From NCBI RefSeq assembly GCF_030908545.1, contig NZ_CP133083.1:1967691-2031690 (forward strand): DNA of 64,000 nt. Direction: 5' to 3'. Origin of the DNA: Nitrosomonas sp. sh817. Its GTDB lineage: Bacteria; Pseudomonadota; Gammaproteobacteria; Burkholderiales; Nitrosomonadaceae. This document shows, piece by piece, positions 1-9,131 of this stretch (position 1 is the first letter of the stretch; every line of letters starts with the position of its first letter). The notes below the pieces were generated by a model. The model was not told where the DNA came from and searched no databases. It saw nothing but the letters and a program-made list of their open reading frames with translations. The translations under genes and the position numbers were made by a program.

Positions 1-492
1 TTTTAGTTAACAATCAGTTCGACTAATGACATCTAAACTTAACCTTCAATTTGTAATCTGTCACTAAATTAAAACCTGATTTCTGATTCAATGATAACCT
101 CAGAAATCAGATTTCATTATTTGTTTTTCTGGCTGAAAATAGGAAAATTCTTTAAAAAATAAAATACATTCTAATCAGTAAATAACACTCAACTCTGCAC
201 ATCAATAATACCCTAATAACACTTAACGCTGTACATCCCCTTTTTTTGTATATCAGATTAAATCAGCATGATTTTTCTTTTGACTGATAACAAAAATGAG
301 ATGTCAATTAAATTGGATTCCAAGCAAATCACTGATCGAAAATTAGTCACATATTTTTAAAATTTTGGGAAATCAGAACAGAAACTTTATATAAGTTAGG
401 GGTTAAATAAAAATTACCTTTTACACTATTCCAACATCGGATTTTGTAATCCGATGTTGCTTCAAAACATACTTTGCTCTACTGTTTTACTT
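1..492. other. AT-rich non-coding edge of accessory island
   Basis: I see no convincing gene here. The stretch is very AT-rich and full of short A/T runs. It lies downstream of the minus-strand recombination genes. A 12-bp inverted repeat is listed separately at 434-461. The segment near 201-235 resembles the sequence near 19456-19491. Confidence 0.6.
434..461 (-). terminator. 12-bp inverted repeat after the directionality-factor-like gene
   Basis: Two perfect 12-base arms (434-445 and 450-461) flank a 4-base loop, 32 bases downstream of the stop codon of the gene at 493-1395. The T-run after the stem is weak, so this is a terminator-like hairpin rather than a textbook intrinsic terminator. 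It could also be a protein-binding site. Confidence 0.45.
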
Positions 493-1395
493 CTATGTTG
501 ACGCTTCAGATAAATTGAGCTGCTCCATTTTTTTGCCTAATTTGGTTGCCAAATCGCGCTTGTTCTCCGATTTATCCCGATCATCTGCGGGAATGTCGTA
601 AGAATAAAACTCCTCAACCACAGCAACGCCTTCTTCCTCAGAATCCTCGAATGCCCCATTCTCAAACCCCAATTTAGCCGCTTCGTCCAAAGCAACTTGA
701 TTAAAACCCGATGCTTTCCGTTCATCGGCAAGTGTTCTGGCTTTGGCGATGGACTCAGCCATAGTCATGCCTGTTCTGATCGTCAGATCAACATAATAGA
801 TCGGTGCTCGGTGCGATTGAGTGGTCGATTTTCCGCGCAGGCGAAGTTCCAGTGGTAATGTTGAAAGCAAATCGCCCGATGCCGCAGCAAAGTAACGCAA
901 TCGGGTGGATAGCGTGCGGATACTGTTAAATCCCGTAGTGCGAAACACAAAGCTGCCCAATTCATCCTCATCATCGATACGAACATTCAACCGGCCATAA
1001 GGCTTGCAATTGCCGCTCTTAGCCAGCTCGCACGATTCCGGCGCTGCACAAGGAAATGATTGAATACCCGTATTAGTTGCCCGTCGGCATGTATCACCAT
1101 TGCCAACACAGACAGGTCTGCCGGTTTGCCGGTCGAACATCGTGTAATTGGCGCGTAAATTGAGATCCGGATCATTAAACAGCAGCCTTATCGGAATATT
1201 GCGCAACTTGTTACCGTGTTCTTTACGCAGGGTTTCGTTCAATGGATGATTGATCCAGCCGTCCTTGTTTTGTATTTGGCTGGTAATCGTGAATTCATCG
1301 TCTTTTTCAGGCAATCGTTTACCGTTCTTTTCTACGACTTTACCGATAGTTATCCGTCCAATCACTGGCGGTGTTAATGCAAGTCCTTTGAGCAT
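493..1395 (-). CDS. Recombination directionality factor-like (Gp3-like) protein
   Basis: A 300-aa protein resembling the Gp3-like family, often annotated as 'hydrolase or metal-binding protein', found in integrative elements and phages. The middle (about residues 95-135) holds a cluster of cysteines, including CRRATNTG, FPCAAPESCELAKSGNC, that could bind zinc. The N-terminal half reads like the phage Gp3 fold (ITIGKV, NIPIRLLFNDPDLNLRANY) and the C-terminus is acidic and charged. It is the last gene of a minus-strand set with YqaJ nuclease and DUF932 genes, the usual company of this family in ICEs. Family relatives have been proposed to control excision, but no intact integrase lies in this window, so that role is inference. 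Confidence 0.6.
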   Translation of the reverse strand: MLKGLALTPPVIGRITIGKVVEKNGKRLPEKDDEFTITSQIQNKDGWINHPLNETLRKEHGNKLRNIPIRLLFNDPDLNLRANYTMFDRQTGRPVCVGNGDTCRRATNTGIQSFPCAAPESCELAKSGNCKPYGRLNVRIDDEDELGSFVFRTTGFNSIRTLSTRLRYFAAASGDLLSTLPLELRLRGKSTTQSHRAPIYYVDLTIRTGMTMAESIAKARTLADERKASGFNQVALDEAAKLGFENGAFEDSEEEGVAVVEEFYSYDIPADDRDKSENKRDLATKLGKKMEQLNLSEAST

Positions 1396-1442
1396 GATGG
1401 TTCCTTTCTATAGCACAATATAGCAGTTAGTTTTAGGGGAAT

Positions 1443-2450
1443 TCAGGTTGATTCATGAATCAGAAAGCGCCGTGAACCGGGCTTGGTAAAGCCATAGCGT
1501 TGCAGCAAATCAGGTTGATCTTTGAGCAACCGGTCAGTATCCAATTCTGTTTTGTTTTTGCTACGTTTCCAGGTGACTTCGCCGGTTTCAAACAGCGCTT
1601 TGGTTGCTTCACCCAGACGTTGCTGGATTTTCTGCTTCAATTGGGATTCGAGCTGGCTATGGCTGGCCAAGGTTTGCCTGACTGCCAGCAAGTCGGAGAA
1701 TGTTTGTGACATTTCCGGATCATGGCTCAAATCGAGCGTTTTTCCGTTATCGTGCGGATACAGGGATCGCAAAGCCAACTCCGCGGATTCCGAACCATCG
1801 GCAGGCGGTGCTTGATCCAGTTCCACGAAACGCCAGAATTGCCGCTCCAACTCGATCAATTGTTCGATCATCATCTCGTCCCGCTCTATACGGTGTACTT
1901 GTAGTTCCTGGCCGCAAATCAGCACTGCCACATCAGCCGCTTGTTTACCAGTGACCGCCAGTTGATGCATGACCTGAAGCTGGACATATTCCGGCACGCC
2001 TTCTTTCCACAGTTTTACGCCGTTGATGCCGGTAGTTTTGCATTCCAGAATTTGCACATCCGGCGCACCGGTCACTTCCCTGTCTATATTGGCCAGCATC
2101 CAAGGTTCAATGGGATGCTGCAATACTGCATTGATACGTCTGACCTTGTTTCCGGTACGCTTGGTGTATTGGGCGGCAACGAATGGTTCCAATAGAATCC
2201 CCCAGTACATCGGACTGGATTCGTCGTTGGGGTCGGTTTTCGGTAAATTGCCATCGCGGCCTGTCTTTTCCAGCCACAATTCCAGTTGTGATTTGTAAGG
2301 ATTGAGACCAACAGCCGCAGCCGCATCGGAACTGCCAATACCGTTCTTGCGAACGGTCAACCACTGATCCCGGTTGAGATCGCGGGTTTTGATGAGTTTT
2401 AATGCCGGTTGGATTTTTATCTTTCTTTCGGGTTTAGGAGAGTTGCTCAT
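1443..2450 (-). CDS. YqaJ-family viral recombinase nuclease
   Basis: A 335-aa protein of the YqaJ exonuclease family (PD-(D/E)XK fold, lambda-exonuclease-like). The N-terminal signature RKNGIGSSDAAAAVGLNPYK (about residues 33-52) is diagnostic. Nuclease residues are visible as the E in WGILLEPFVAAQY, the D in GAPDVQILECKTT, and the E-x-K of LECKT. Such enzymes resect double-stranded DNA for single-strand annealing. No recT/bet partner is seen here; the neighbouring DUF932 and directionality-factor-like genes are the usual ICE companions. The start ATG lies 7 bases after a short purine run, and the gap to the next gene is 47 bases, so the two are probably co-transcribed. Confidence 0.85.
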   Translation of the reverse strand: MSNSPKPERKIKIQPALKLIKTRDLNRDQWLTVRKNGIGSSDAAAAVGLNPYKSQLELWLEKTGRDGNLPKTDPNDESSPMYWGILLEPFVAAQYTKRTGNKVRRINAVLQHPIEPWMLANIDREVTGAPDVQILECKTTGINGVKLWKEGVPEYVQLQVMHQLAVTGKQAADVAVLICGQELQVHRIERDEMMIEQLIELERQFWRFVELDQAPPADGSESAELALRSLYPHDNGKTLDLSHDPEMSQTFSDLLAVRQTLASHSQLESQLKQKIQQRLGEATKALFETGEVTWKRSKNKTELDTDRLLKDQPDLLQRYGFTKPGSRRFLIHEST

Positions 2451-2492
2451 AATTTTCCCTGTCAGGTGGATAGTTTTCTTTCTTTAAAAATG

Positions 2493-2525
2493 AAAAAAAC
2501 CCAGCCAATGCACTATTGACTGGGG
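2493..2525 (-). terminator. Intrinsic terminator between DUF932 and yqaJ-like genes
   Basis: On the minus strand a roughly 10-bp stem (CCCAGTCAAT / ATTGGCTGGG) with a 5-base loop is followed by seven Ts. It lies 80-115 bases downstream of the DUF932 stop codon, so the DUF932 transcript probably ends here, at least in part. Confidence 0.75.
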
Positions 2526-2607
2526 TGGATGAGATGGATATTTGAGCTGAGTTGAATAGTTGAGTTTTATTGTTTCTTCATACCGGATGGATGAACCGAT
2601 AGCGAAC

Positions 2608-3576
2608 TTACTCCACCAGTTGCAGCGCGTAATCGAGGGCGCGTTGTTTCAGACTCGCACCTTGTCCGAACCATGCGCTATCGAGTCTGTGCCCTTGGCT
2701 TCTGGCTCTTTTTTCGTGATCGACAAACTCGGTGACTGCGCAGAGCAGTCCCCAAGCCGTGCCGTTGGCGGATGCCAGTTGCGCACCTCTGCCGTGACCG
2801 TCGTACAGCGATTGCACGGCTTTCAACGCTCGTTCATTTTTGAGACCGGAGGGTTGATTGTCGTGATCATCGGTTTGGCATAGCACCTTGAGGAAGTAAT
2901 TCAGCGATTCGTGGCTTTTGACTTTGCGCTCCGATAGGGTTTTCATGCGATACATGAAGCTATCCCACTGCGATACGGCGATACCGAGTTGCTTTTTGAC
3001 GGCTTGCGCATCGAAGCTGGTGCTGTGCGGCACTTTGATGGCGCTGCTAGCACCATTGAGCGCGATGGATAATGTGTTGTTGCACACCACGCGAATGGTG
3101 GTAGGTGTTGCGGTAGTGGCCAGCGTTCCATCGCAGGAAGTGGCAAGCAGAATGTAGCCATTGACGGCATCGTCGCCTTTGAGCCTGGTTTCCTTGCCAG
3201 TTCTAGCCAAAGCCCAGAATTTCTTGCCTTCCTTGAGAACCCCGGCGGTTTCAAGCTCGAAGCCGGATACTTCGGTGAGATCGCGATAAAACTCCAGAAT
3301 TGCCTTGGGTTGGACGACTTGATAGCGTTCACTGACTACCGATAATGGTGCTTTGGTGTCGCTGCGGTACAGCACTTTTTGTTCGTCAAACGACCGCAAT
3401 GAACCCAATGATCCGATTTGTTCGGTCATGTAGCGCACTGGCGCTTCGCAGATACTCCAATCCATTCCGGCTTTCTCGGCCCAGACTTCAATCGATTGTT
3501 TGGCGGGCAAGCGGTTGCCTAATTGGTGCCAGGGTGTTTCACCGGAATAAGCTATATTTTGAACGAGATGTGACAT
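2608..3576 (-). CDS. DUF932 domain protein
   Basis: A 322-aa DUF932 protein, a family of unknown function common in phages, plasmids and ICEs. Typical features are the N-terminal AYSGETPWHQLGNRLP, then WAEKAGMDWSI, SVVSERYQVVQPKAILEFYRD, and the WALARTGKE / LLATSCDGTLATTATPTTIRVVCNNTL core. I chose the ATG at 3576 because it follows an AAGGA ribosome site, and because the longer open frame upstream (to 3774) encodes hydrophobic, low-quality sequence overlapping the next gene. The terminator at 2493 follows. By analogy it may work with the YqaJ nuclease in element recombination or replication; this is not shown by sequence. Confidence 0.8.
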   Translation of the reverse strand: MSHLVQNIAYSGETPWHQLGNRLPAKQSIEVWAEKAGMDWSICEAPVRYMTEQIGSLGSLRSFDEQKVLYRSDTKAPLSVVSERYQVVQPKAILEFYRDLTEVSGFELETAGVLKEGKKFWALARTGKETRLKGDDAVNGYILLATSCDGTLATTATPTTIRVVCNNTLSIALNGASSAIKVPHSTSFDAQAVKKQLGIAVSQWDSFMYRMKTLSERKVKSHESLNYFLKVLCQTDDHDNQPSGLKNERALKAVQSLYDGHGRGAQLASANGTAWGLLCAVTEFVDHEKRARSQGHRLDSAWFGQGASLKQRALDYALQLVE

Positions 3577-3737
3577 GGTATGTTTTTCCTTATGAGTAAG
3601 TATAAAAATGCACGTAACGAGACCATCGCTTCGAAAAAACGATAGACCGGTACTTGCGTTGATGAAAAAGGGAATAAAAGAGAAAAGTGGAAAAGCTAAA
3701 AAGCGACTAAAACCGAGATGTACCGGATGATTGCGTG

Positions 3738-4064
3738 TCAATCGATCCTGAAAACATACTCGCATTGCAGGCATTCGTAGTTATCCAGCACTTGGTCGTC
3801 AATTATTTCGCCGACTTGCGCGCCCGCCATACCGCCGGAAACTCCGCCGATCATGGCGCCGATCAGCGCACCGGCAAATCGGCCCATGAACGCACCGGAT
3901 GGGCCGAAGAAAGCGCCAACTTCACCGCCGATTTTTGCACCTTTGAGTGCATTCGAGACACCTTGAGCACCGCCAGCGACGATACCGATGCCGCAACAGA
4001 CTTTTTTGCCCATACTGCGGGCTGTGATCAAGGTTGAACTGCATTTGGGGCAATGAATAGCCAT
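3738..4064 (-). CDS. Small zinc-ribbon / glycine-zipper protein
   Basis: A 108-aa protein with a split zinc ribbon: CPKC near the N-terminus (residues 5-8) and CLQC at the C-terminus (about 98-101). Between them lies a Gly/Ala-rich glycine-zipper-like stretch (GAFFGPSGAFMGRFAGALIG, GGVSGGMAGAQVG), which may insert in or associate with a membrane. A CC pair (KVCCG) lies near residue 23. It heads the minus-strand recombination module, and similar small proteins accompany DUF932 and YqaJ genes in ICEs. Function is unknown. The ATG follows the purine-rich AAGGAG. Confidence 0.65.
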   Translation of the reverse strand: MAIHCPKCSSTLITARSMGKKVCCGIGIVAGGAQGVSNALKGAKIGGEVGAFFGPSGAFMGRFAGALIGAMIGGVSGGMAGAQVGEIIDDQVLDNYECLQCEYVFRID

Positions 4065-4463
4065 AGAAACTCCTTAAAAATATCAAGAAAGAGAGCATTG
4101 ATGATGCTCGATGGATGAAAAATGCTTAAAGAGGGCTTTATTAGCGAAAAATAGGGAGAGAAATCAGAAAATCAGAGGAAAGCACGAGAATCAGTTAAAC
4201 CGTGTGAATTGAAGCTGGTGATTGTGGCAAAACCACTTTAAAGCGATGTTTGCCGTGGCTTCAGAGAAAGTATATGTGACTGAAAGGTTTTAGGAAGGGA
4301 GATCCTTCTGTGTTCAGCTCTTGCTAGCGAGATAAAATTGCTTTTCTTTTATCCCAAGGCATAATGCTTCGATATTATTGTTGCATGACTAATGAAGAAG
4401 CACTTTTATTAAGAAAATAAGTGTAGATTTTTTTGAGTTGAGTAAAAATGAAGGTTATAACGC
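4065..4463. other. Divergent intergenic region upstream of the defence operon
   Basis: No gene is supported in these 399 bases. The region lies between the minus-strand recombination module and the plus-strand defence operon, so it must hold both promoters. It is AT-rich just before 4464 and I cannot pick a single convincing promoter. Confidence 0.5.
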
Positions 4464-7313
4464 GTGATAACAGCTTTCCAAGCAAAATATTATGCATATG
4501 AGTTAACAAAGCGCTTTGCTTCCGATAGCAACGAAAAATTGGCAGGCGCACTTGTTGATGCTCAAGTTGATCTAAATCCACATCAAATTGAAGCCGCCCT
4601 TTTTGCCTTTCGCTCACCTTTATCAAAAGGAGCCTTATTGGCAGATGAAGTTGGCCTTGGTAAAACAATTGAGGCTGGGCTTGTTCTGTCGCAAAAATGG
4701 GCAGAACGAAAACGCCGAATACTAATCATTACACCTTCCAATCTAAGAAAGCAGTGGCATCAGGAATTGCAGGAAAAGTTTTTTCTGCCGTGCACAATTT
4801 TGGAAGCAAAGGTTTATAACAATGCTATTAAAGCTGGTAACTTTCAACCCTTTGAGACAAAAGAAAATATAATTATTTGCTCTTATCAATTTGCCAAAAG
4901 CAAAGCGGCTGATGTGCATAGAGTACCCTGGGACTTAGTGGTTATTGATGAAGCGCATCGGTTGCGTAATGTTTACAAAACTTCAAATGTAATTGCCAAT
5001 ACGCTTAAAAATGCGTTGAGGGATGCTCCTAAGATTTTACTGACGGCAACCCCTTTACAAAATTCTTTATTGGAGCTGTTTGGCCTTGTTAGTTTCGTGG
5101 ATGAACAAACTTTTGGTGACTTAAAAAGTTTTCGGGAGCAATTTATCAATCTCAATGAAGAGCAAGTCTTTCATACATTGAAATCAAGGCTAAAACCTGT
5201 TTGCCACCGGACACTTCGCAGGCAGGTAAAATCTGTTTCCTATACCAACCGCCTGCCGATGGTGGAACAGTTTACGCCGGAAGAAAGCGAAGACAGGCTT
5301 TACAGCCTAGTCTCAGAGTATCTGCGCCGCGATAATTTGCAGGCCTTGCCTAATAGTCAGCGTTCCTTAATGACGCTGGTTCTAAGAAAACTTCTAGCTT
5401 CATCGACATTTGCGATTGCAGGCGCATTGGATACGCTTATCATCCGCCTTGAAAAAAAGCTGGCAAAGCAAGTTCCTCCCGTTTCGCTTGAAGAAGAGCT
5501 GGATCAAGACTACGAAGCCTTAGATGAAACCGCAGAAGAATGGGAAGATGACGAAGATGAAGAAATCTTATCCGAATCCGACCAGAAAGCACTGGCCAAA
5601 GAGATCGAAGACCTGAAATCTTTCCGTGATCTAGCGGTATCCATTACATACAATGCCAAAGGGAAAGCCCTTATTACAGCACTGGATAAGGCTTTCGCCA
5701 CGCCACACCTCCCGCGCAAGGCGATTGTGTTTACTGAGTCCCGTAAAACACAGGACTATCTGATGCGCCTTCTGGCAGACAGCACATATAAAGATGGTAT
5801 TGTTCTGTTCAACGGCTCCAACAATGATCCAAAATCAAAAGCGATTTATGCAGAATGGTTGGAGCGTCACGAAGGAACAGACAAGGTTACGGGGTCAAGA
5901 ACCGCTGATATGCGCGCGGCACTCGTTGATTATTTCCGCAATAAAGGGCAGATTATGATCGCCACCGAAGCGGGATCGGAAGGGATAAACCTGCAATTCT
6001 GCGCTCTTGTCGTCAATTACGACCTGCCGTGGAATCCGCAAAGAATCGAACAGCGGATTGGCCGTTGCCACCGCTACGGCCAAAAGCACGATGTCGTAGT
6101 CGTCAATTTCGTAAATCTCAAGAATGAAGCGGATCAGCGCGTCTTCCAGCTTTTGTCCGAAAAGTTTCACCTGTTTGAAGGTGTGTTTGGTGCAAGTGAT
6201 GAAGTTTTAGGTGCTATTGAATCAGGCGTAGATTTTGAACGCCGTATCGCGGACATATACCAAAAATGTCGCACACCAGAGGAAATCAAAGGACATTTTG
6301 ATCAGTTGCAATCTGAGTTGAACGCCCAAATCAGCGACACCATGACACAAACACGCAGGCAGTTGCTTGAAAATTTTGATGCCGAGGTGATCGAAAAACT
6401 TAAAATCCATCAGGAAGAAAGCCAAGCCAATCTCAACCGCTATGAGAGAATGCTGATGGATATCACGCACTACGGTTTACAAGGCTATGCTGTGTTTATA
6501 GATGGAAAGAAAGACAGATTCCACCTCAACACCCAGCCTTTTGAAAGTGCAAATGACTCAATCCCCCTTGGCCTGTATGAACTACCCCGCCGCACAGGTG
6601 ATGCGCATTTATACCGTCTTGGCCACCCCTTGGCGCAAAAGCTGCTGGAGCGCATAAAATCAGACCCGCTGGACAGCGCAGAAGTCACCTTCAATGCCTT
6701 CGGCGCACAGCCAAAAGTTTCTGCGCTTGAACCTTATATCGATAAAACAGGCAAGCTCTCGCTATCCCTGCTGACCATAGAGGCGTTGGATCAGGTGGAG
6801 GATTACCTGATTTTTACCGCACATACGGATGATGGCGATATTTTGGAGCCTGACCTTTCCAAACGGCTATCCATGCTACCTGTAAAAACCATGCAAACGA
6901 GTGTGAGTTTTGATGCAGCAACCCTTAAAAACCTAACAGAGCAAGAGCAAGCCAGAATACAGCGCGATATTTCCACCCGCAACGCCAATTTCTTTGAGGC
7001 CGAAGCCGAAAAACTGGATGGCTGGGCGGAGGATTTGAAAGTCACGCTGGAACGTGAAATCAAGGAGATGGATCGAGCAATCAAGGAAGCCAAACGCGCC
7101 GCCACCCTTGCTCTGACATTGGAAGAAAAGCTGGCGGGGCAAAAGCAGGTCAAAAATCTTGAAAGCCAGCGCAATGAAAAACGCCGCAGACTTTTTGACG
7201 CGCAAGATGAAATCGACAGCAAGCGCGGCGAATTAATTGCTGAGATTGAAGGGAAACTTCAGCAGATTGTATCTATTAAAACGGTTTTCTGTATAAGCTG
7301 GAGGCTTGTCTAA
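4464..7313 (+). CDS. SNF2-family DEAD/DEAH helicase (defence operon gene 1)
   Basis: A 949-aa Snf2/RapA-type ATPase. Walker A is DEVGLGKT (residues 61-68), motif II is DEAH (162-165), motif III TATPLQN, and the second lobe carries FTESRKT, ATEAGSEGINLQ and the motif VI QRIGRCHRYGQ. An acidic linker (about 348-375) separates the lobes and the C-terminal ~150 residues are strongly charged coiled coil. The start is GTG with AAGG nine bases upstream. Its stop overlaps the ATG of the next gene by one base (TAATG), so translation is coupled. Helicases of this kind occur in defence islands as DNA translocases; that the other three genes are its partners is inferred from the operon. Confidence 0.85.
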   Translation: MITAFQAKYYAYELTKRFASDSNEKLAGALVDAQVDLNPHQIEAALFAFRSPLSKGALLADEVGLGKTIEAGLVLSQKWAERKRRILIITPSNLRKQWHQELQEKFFLPCTILEAKVYNNAIKAGNFQPFETKENIIICSYQFAKSKAADVHRVPWDLVVIDEAHRLRNVYKTSNVIANTLKNALRDAPKILLTATPLQNSLLELFGLVSFVDEQTFGDLKSFREQFINLNEEQVFHTLKSRLKPVCHRTLRRQVKSVSYTNRLPMVEQFTPEESEDRLYSLVSEYLRRDNLQALPNSQRSLMTLVLRKLLASSTFAIAGALDTLIIRLEKKLAKQVPPVSLEEELDQDYEALDETAEEWEDDEDEEILSESDQKALAKEIEDLKSFRDLAVSITYNAKGKALITALDKAFATPHLPRKAIVFTESRKTQDYLMRLLADSTYKDGIVLFNGSNNDPKSKAIYAEWLERHEGTDKVTGSRTADMRAALVDYFRNKGQIMIATEAGSEGINLQFCALVVNYDLPWNPQRIEQRIGRCHRYGQKHDVVVVNFVNLKNEADQRVFQLLSEKFHLFEGVFGASDEVLGAIESGVDFERRIADIYQKCRTPEEIKGHFDQLQSELNAQISDTMTQTRRQLLENFDAEVIEKLKIHQEESQANLNRYERMLMDITHYGLQGYAVFIDGKKDRFHLNTQPFESANDSIPLGLYELPRRTGDAHLYRLGHPLAQKLLERIKSDPLDSAEVTFNAFGAQPKVSALEPYIDKTGKLSLSLLTIEALDQVEDYLIFTAHTDDGDILEPDLSKRLSMLPVKTMQTSVSFDAATLKNLTEQEQARIQRDISTRNANFFEAEAEKLDGWAEDLKVTLEREIKEMDRAIKEAKRAATLALTLEEKLAGQKQVKNLESQRNEKRRRLFDAQDEIDSKRGELIAEIEGKLQQIVSIKTVFCISWRLV

Positions 7314-9112
7314 TGCCAACACGCGAAGAACAAGAAGCAAGGGTTTGCACCGCACTGGAGCAGCGTTTTTTTAGGCATATTCCGCGTGTGGATCGTGCAG
7401 GGAGAGAGAACTGGACAGACTTGCAGCATAAAAAAAATAGACTTTCTCGATCTTTAGCTGCCTTTACTATAGTTGGCATGGCCTGTGTTGCAGATGACAT
7501 TGGGGCGGCAGCGGTTGTCGATGCCCCTGATGATTTTGGGATTGATTCTATTTTCTACGATAGAGGGAATGGAAGGCTATTGATTGTGCAGGCTAAATTT
7601 AAGTCAGGAGGTTCCGCACCCGATCAAGGTGAAACCCTCAAAACGATTAATGGACTCCGTAAGCTTATAAATAAAGACCTAAGCGGATTTAACAGTGAAT
7701 TTCAGGACAAGTTTGATGAAATTGAGGAAGCACTGGATACACCAGGTGTCACAATTCATTTGGTGATGTGTTGCTTGGGTGAGCAGCTTGGCACACATGC
7801 AACGAGTGACCTGAACACTCTTAAAGCAGAATTGAATCGTCTGAATGACAGAATGAATTGGGAGCTTTGCTCGCTTACCAAATTATGTCAGTTTCTAGAT
7901 GAAGAACAGGCCATTGCGTCGGCATCTGTCACAATCGCACTCATCAATAACTCGATTGTACTTAGCCCACGAAAGGCAGTTTATGGGCAAGTTAAAGCAT
8001 CAGACTTAGCGGCCTTGGTACAGGAACACGGTACGAAGATATTCCAACGCAATATACGTCACTACCTTGGTTCGGTGGCTGTAAACACCTCTATTCAGGA
8101 AACCGTACAGCGTCGTCCCGCAGACTTTTTTTATCTCAACAACGGCATTACCGCCTTAGCGACCCGCATTGTGGTTTCTGGTAACGGAAGCACATTCCAA
8201 CTTGAAGGCTTCTCGATTGTAAACGGCGCCCAAACAGCAGGATCAATTGCCATATCCAATAATGTGTCGCCTGATGCCCTCGTCATGATGACCATAATAG
8301 AAATAGGGCAGAATTCTGACGATATAGGTATTCGTATTACCAAGGCACGAAATTATCAGAATGTGGTTAGGGGTATTGATTTTGCAGGACTTGATCCGCA
8401 ACAGGAACGGTTGCGGCAGGAATTGGCCAGCATTGGGATAAGATACCACTACCGCCCTTCTGCCGAAGCGAAAGGCATTAAGACAGATTCTATTAAAGTG
8501 GAGGAAGCTGCACTAGCTTTGGCCTGCATGTCATTCCCTCTCTATGACTCGCATCATTTAGCGCGACTTCAGACACAAGGTCAAAAAAAGGAAAATGGGG
8601 TTGATTATATCTCTGCTGCAAAGAAAGAAATTGGTCGTATTTGGGAAGCTGAGGGTACATTTTATTCCAAGCTATTCACAGATACACTCTCCGGCATAAA
8701 GCTTTGCAGGATAGTCAATACATTCCGTTTTCTGGATCTGATTCTGGCCGCATCTGAAGCGTCCGAGCGCGGCCATTACGAGCGCAGAATGTTTTTCCGC
8801 CATGGTCGCTATTTCATCGTGGCGACTATCGCACATCACTGTCCTGAATTGATGCGTAAGGCCGAGCCAGTTTTATCGACAGACGATAAAACTGCTTTTT
8901 CGCGTATGGCTAACGAGCTTTCCGAATTAATTTTCATAGAATCCAGAAGCTTGAATGCATATAAGGGGTACCTCTCAATTTTCAGGAATATAGGAACGTG
9001 TCAGGAGCTTGCAGACGGCGTGGTGGCAAAGCTCCCGGCAAAGAACATTCTTCCCAGTCAAGCTGCAAATCTAAACAAGGCGAGCAATACCTCCTCGCCT
9101 CCAACATTATAA
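7313..9112 (+). CDS. AIPR-family protein (defence operon gene 2)
   Basis: A 599-aa protein of the AIPR (abortive infection phage resistance) family. The core signature is FQRNIRHYLG, then FFYLNNGITALATR (about residue 273) and GFSIVNGAQTAGSI (about 301). The N-terminal 120 residues contain LLIVQAKFKSGG, which resembles the core of a restriction-endonuclease-like (PD-(D/E)XK) fold: DFGIDSIFYD followed by the Q-A-K strand. A nuclease activity is therefore plausible but unproven. It starts one base before the end of the helicase gene and is followed 19 bases later by the methyltransferase gene. AIPR proteins are known from phage-resistance loci and next to restriction-modification genes. Confidence 0.82.
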   Translation: MPTREEQEARVCTALEQRFFRHIPRVDRAGRENWTDLQHKKNRLSRSLAAFTIVGMACVADDIGAAAVVDAPDDFGIDSIFYDRGNGRLLIVQAKFKSGGSAPDQGETLKTINGLRKLINKDLSGFNSEFQDKFDEIEEALDTPGVTIHLVMCCLGEQLGTHATSDLNTLKAELNRLNDRMNWELCSLTKLCQFLDEEQAIASASVTIALINNSIVLSPRKAVYGQVKASDLAALVQEHGTKIFQRNIRHYLGSVAVNTSIQETVQRRPADFFYLNNGITALATRIVVSGNGSTFQLEGFSIVNGAQTAGSIAISNNVSPDALVMMTIIEIGQNSDDIGIRITKARNYQNVVRGIDFAGLDPQQERLRQELASIGIRYHYRPSAEAKGIKTDSIKVEEAALALACMSFPLYDSHHLARLQTQGQKKENGVDYISAAKKEIGRIWEAEGTFYSKLFTDTLSGIKLCRIVNTFRFLDLILAASEASERGHYERRMFFRHGRYFIVATIAHHCPELMRKAEPVLSTDDKTAFSRMANELSELIFIESRSLNAYKGYLSIFRNIGTCQELADGVVAKLPAKNILPSQAANLNKASNTSSPPTL

Positions 9113-9131
9113 ACAGGTAAAAGTTAAGATT

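Noticed and set aside
2608..3774. Longer start for the DUF932 gene at 3774
   Set aside because: The extra 66 residues overlap the zinc-ribbon gene and look like non-coding sequence; the ATG at 3576 has a clear ribosome site and the family's typical N-terminus.
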